Origin: Macropodus opercularis
Taxonomy: Eukaryota > Chordata > Actinopteri > Anabantiformes > Osphronemidae
DNA: 64,000 nucleotides
Assembly (NCBI GenBank): GCA_030770545.1
Contig: CM061090.1
Coordinates: 10,805,501 to 10,869,500 of the forward strand
Direction of reading: 5' to 3'
The notes beneath the pieces were generated by a model, which did no database searches, was not told the DNA's origin, and worked only from the letters and a program-made list of their open reading frames with translations. Numbering within the stretch: the stretch's first letter is position 1; the number at the start of each line of letters is the position of its first letter. Shown here in pieces: positions 61,861 to 64,000 of this stretch. A program made the position numbers and the translations under genes.

Positions 61861-64000
61861 TAATTATATGCTGAGACAAACTGAATGAACACCCTGTAAT
61901 GGTTTTAGGACAATAAACTGTAAAAATACCTCAGAGTGTGAAATAAAGCAAAGGTTTAGTTTGTAGAGTTTATCTCTACTTTGTAGACGTTTGGTTGCCC
62001 TGTCACTCTTTGACTGGTTGCGTAGCCTAGACAGATGACACAGTAGACTGCAATGTTTCCTGGAGTTTATTATCTAATCTGGTGTGTAAGAGGTGTTGCT
62101 TATGTGCGAGTGGTACTTTCAGGAGCTTTTGTCTTTCGTGGAGGAGTGCTGCTGCTGCTGCGTGTTCATGCTGCTGGCGTGGCACTCTGTTATGGAAACA
62201 ACAATGGTGGGGCCTGTGCAGCAGGGAGCATGCACGCCCTGGCACCAAACATGGCACAGAGCTCACCCGGAGCCTTTCAGCCGCCCAGCTAGACTTCAAT
62301 AAACGCTGTGTCCTTCTCCTTCTATTGATGCCTGCTCTACTGTGTCTCCCCCACTACTCCATCTTGAGATTCTCCTTCCATTTTTCTTCTCACTCTCACT
62401 TTCTGCCTCTAGACATGCCTCCTGTTTATTTCTCCCCAAGACTCCCCTCTCAATTTCATCCTTTCTTTCAGCACACAAAGACAGCCATTCACCCGTGGCA
62501 CTTTAAGGCGAACAAAACGTCCCCTGAAAATGCAAAGCCTGCACAGAAATTCCGTCTCTAGCTGGGTTTTCTGCTTTAAGATTCGCTGCCTCTCTCCTCT
62601 ACACAGTTGCTTTGTTTCTCGTTCGCTGAGGGGTCAGCGCTTTCCATTGCCCGTGTGTGGGAGAGGGTTAAAGATTGGAGTGGAGGGGGCGTCTGGCTAC
62701 AGGCCCAAGTTGAAAAGAATGAAAGTTGGTGGTGGAGAGCTAAAAAGGTTTGACAGGGCATCTATATTGGTGCTGTGTCTTTCTGCATCGACTAGAACTT
62801 GCACAGTCATGCCTGCTTAAAATTCATGGGTCTCCTTCGCCCACTCGAATATACTTTTCATCACAGCAACAGAAAATAAAGAAACAGAAATATTAAACCT
62901 GTACTAGACAGTATTCTTAAGTAATATGCATCGGGTAACATAAACGATTGTATGTATTATGTTTCTTGTAATAATAAACTTGCAGGGTCCCTGCAGTATC
63001 TTTAATGTTTTGACTCTGTTCCAGTCTCAGCAGGCAGCGGTTTCAGCACACAGGCCCGCAACAAAGTTAGCGTCCAGTTTGCAAACCTAGCTGAGCGTTT
63101 AGCACTTAAGGAGTCTGTAGTTATTATTAGTTAAAGCTGCACTGTACCGGTAAGTCTAGCACTACGCAACTCAGGCCTAGTAAAACAACACTGCTATGTT
63201 TCCTTTACTGTTATGAGCTGAGTTATTTACGAAACATGGAACCTGTACACCGAAAGGTGTCTCGTAAAACAGCATGTCGGTGGTAGCAGTCATCATTAGG
63301 AAATTACAGTAAAAGGAAACCAACTGAAAGTTTCTGTTAGGACATCACAGGAGGTTTTGACAACCCCTATGCAAATGCTCTAGGCTTTGGAGAATGTTTC
63401 ATACTGTGAGACATCAGGCTCATTTCGTTCTGTTAAAATTTAAAATTAAAATTAAAATGATTTTGAGCAAATTGTGAAAGTGACAAAGCCAAGCACATAT
63501 AGCAACGTTATTTTATGAAAACACACTATCAGTCAAATGTTAACACATGACAAGTTTTCTTTATAAAGCTGTCTTATTGCGAGGCAAAAGCAAAGAACAG
63601 CAGTAACAGACTTATAGGAGTCAGCCCTATTTTTAAGCTGACGATATTGCGCTGACACCCGTTTGCCTTATTGTTGATATGAATGGGTTCGTGCAGCGCG
63701 TTACCACTGCAGCTGACAGCCTTTACATTGTTTCGGTGCTTTACTCGGTAACTGAGCCAGAGTCTGGGTAATCTTGTTCTCTCCCTCCCCTTTGGCCCAC
63801 ACTGACTAGCGTACTTCCTCTTTCCCCCATACAGTGTTGCCCATATATGGAAATGCCTCGACAAAGTGATCTTTCCATAATTCACTTATCTTTCACTCTG
63901 TCTAACCCACAGCACTGTGATGACCTCTGCTCTTTTAAACTGATGGAAAAATAGCCGATCGCTTTAAACTTTAGCAAGTAACCAATGACAGAACTGTTGA

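Larger units (their letters stand above)
57504..64000 (+). other. PP1 intron 1 (continues past the window)
   Basis: No second PP1 exon (RGCRPGK-type) was found, so the intron is at least 6.5 kb. It contains a (GT)24 array, a TCTG run near 61.59 kb and a decayed dispersed repeat near 61.66-61.86 kb. Open frames near 62.05-62.56 kb are short, show no recognisable motif and lack conserved start context. Confidence 0.75.

Noticed and set aside
62053..62561. Overlapping open frames on both strands in the PP1 intron
   Set aside because: Low-complexity Leu/Cys/Ala content, no recognisable motif and no splice context. They appear to be chance frames.
1..64000. CRISPR arrays, operons, prophage or insertion sequences
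   Set aside because: The genes are spliced vertebrate genes. There are no spaced direct repeats or bacterial-type gene strings.

Overview
The window looks like nuclear DNA from a ray-finned fish, probably a percomorph teleost. It is intron-rich and contains CpG-rich promoters, long (CA)n/(GT)n arrays and short interspersed repeats typical of teleosts. Five protein-coding genes can be supported. Four of them (MAP3K11, DRAP1, C11orf68, RELA) lie close together on human 11q13.1, so the block is an old vertebrate synteny group. I built every exon model by hand from reading frame, splice sites and phase. All coding totals divide by three.

Layout, left to right: (1) 1-9.2 kb is flank with no confident gene. 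It holds a long (TA)n tract, CA arrays, one old dispersed repeat and a few protein-like minus-strand fragments near 1.0-1.9 kb that I could not identify. (2) 9.37-35.47 kb, minus strand: map3k11 (mixed-lineage kinase 3), 10 coding exons, 1039 residues, with a 13.3 kb first intron and a CpG-rich promoter near 36.2-36.65 kb. (3) 36.65-38.4 kb is intergenic and includes a run of 24 G. (4) 39.55-43.17 kb, minus: drap1 (NC2-alpha), 7 coding exons, 232 residues. (5) 44.20-44.94 kb, plus: the C11orf68/UPF0696 homologue, one coding exon, 247 residues, head-to-head with drap1 across about 1 kb of CpG-containing DNA. (6) 46.16-55.36 kb, minus: rela (NF-kB p65), 10 coding exons, 633 residues, tail-to-tail with C11orf68. 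(7) 57.45-57.50 kb, plus: exon 1 of a PP1 catalytic subunit of beta type, whose remaining exons lie beyond the right edge. The last 6.5 kb is its first intron.

Functionally the neighbourhood is rich in signalling and transcription genes: a MAP3K feeding JNK/p38, the NF-kB activator p65, the transcriptional co-repressor NC2-alpha and a PP1 phosphatase. Nothing indicates an operon or a new multi-gene system; I looked for one and did not find it. The more interesting details are inside known genes. The p65 protein appears to have lost two textbook regulatory sites (human K310 and S536). MLK3 has a cluster of NPF/DPF endocytic-adaptor motifs in its tail. One MLK3 splice donor sits inside a GT repeat. 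There is a consensus kB site just inside rela, and the rela and C11orf68 poly(A) signals converge within about 50 bp.
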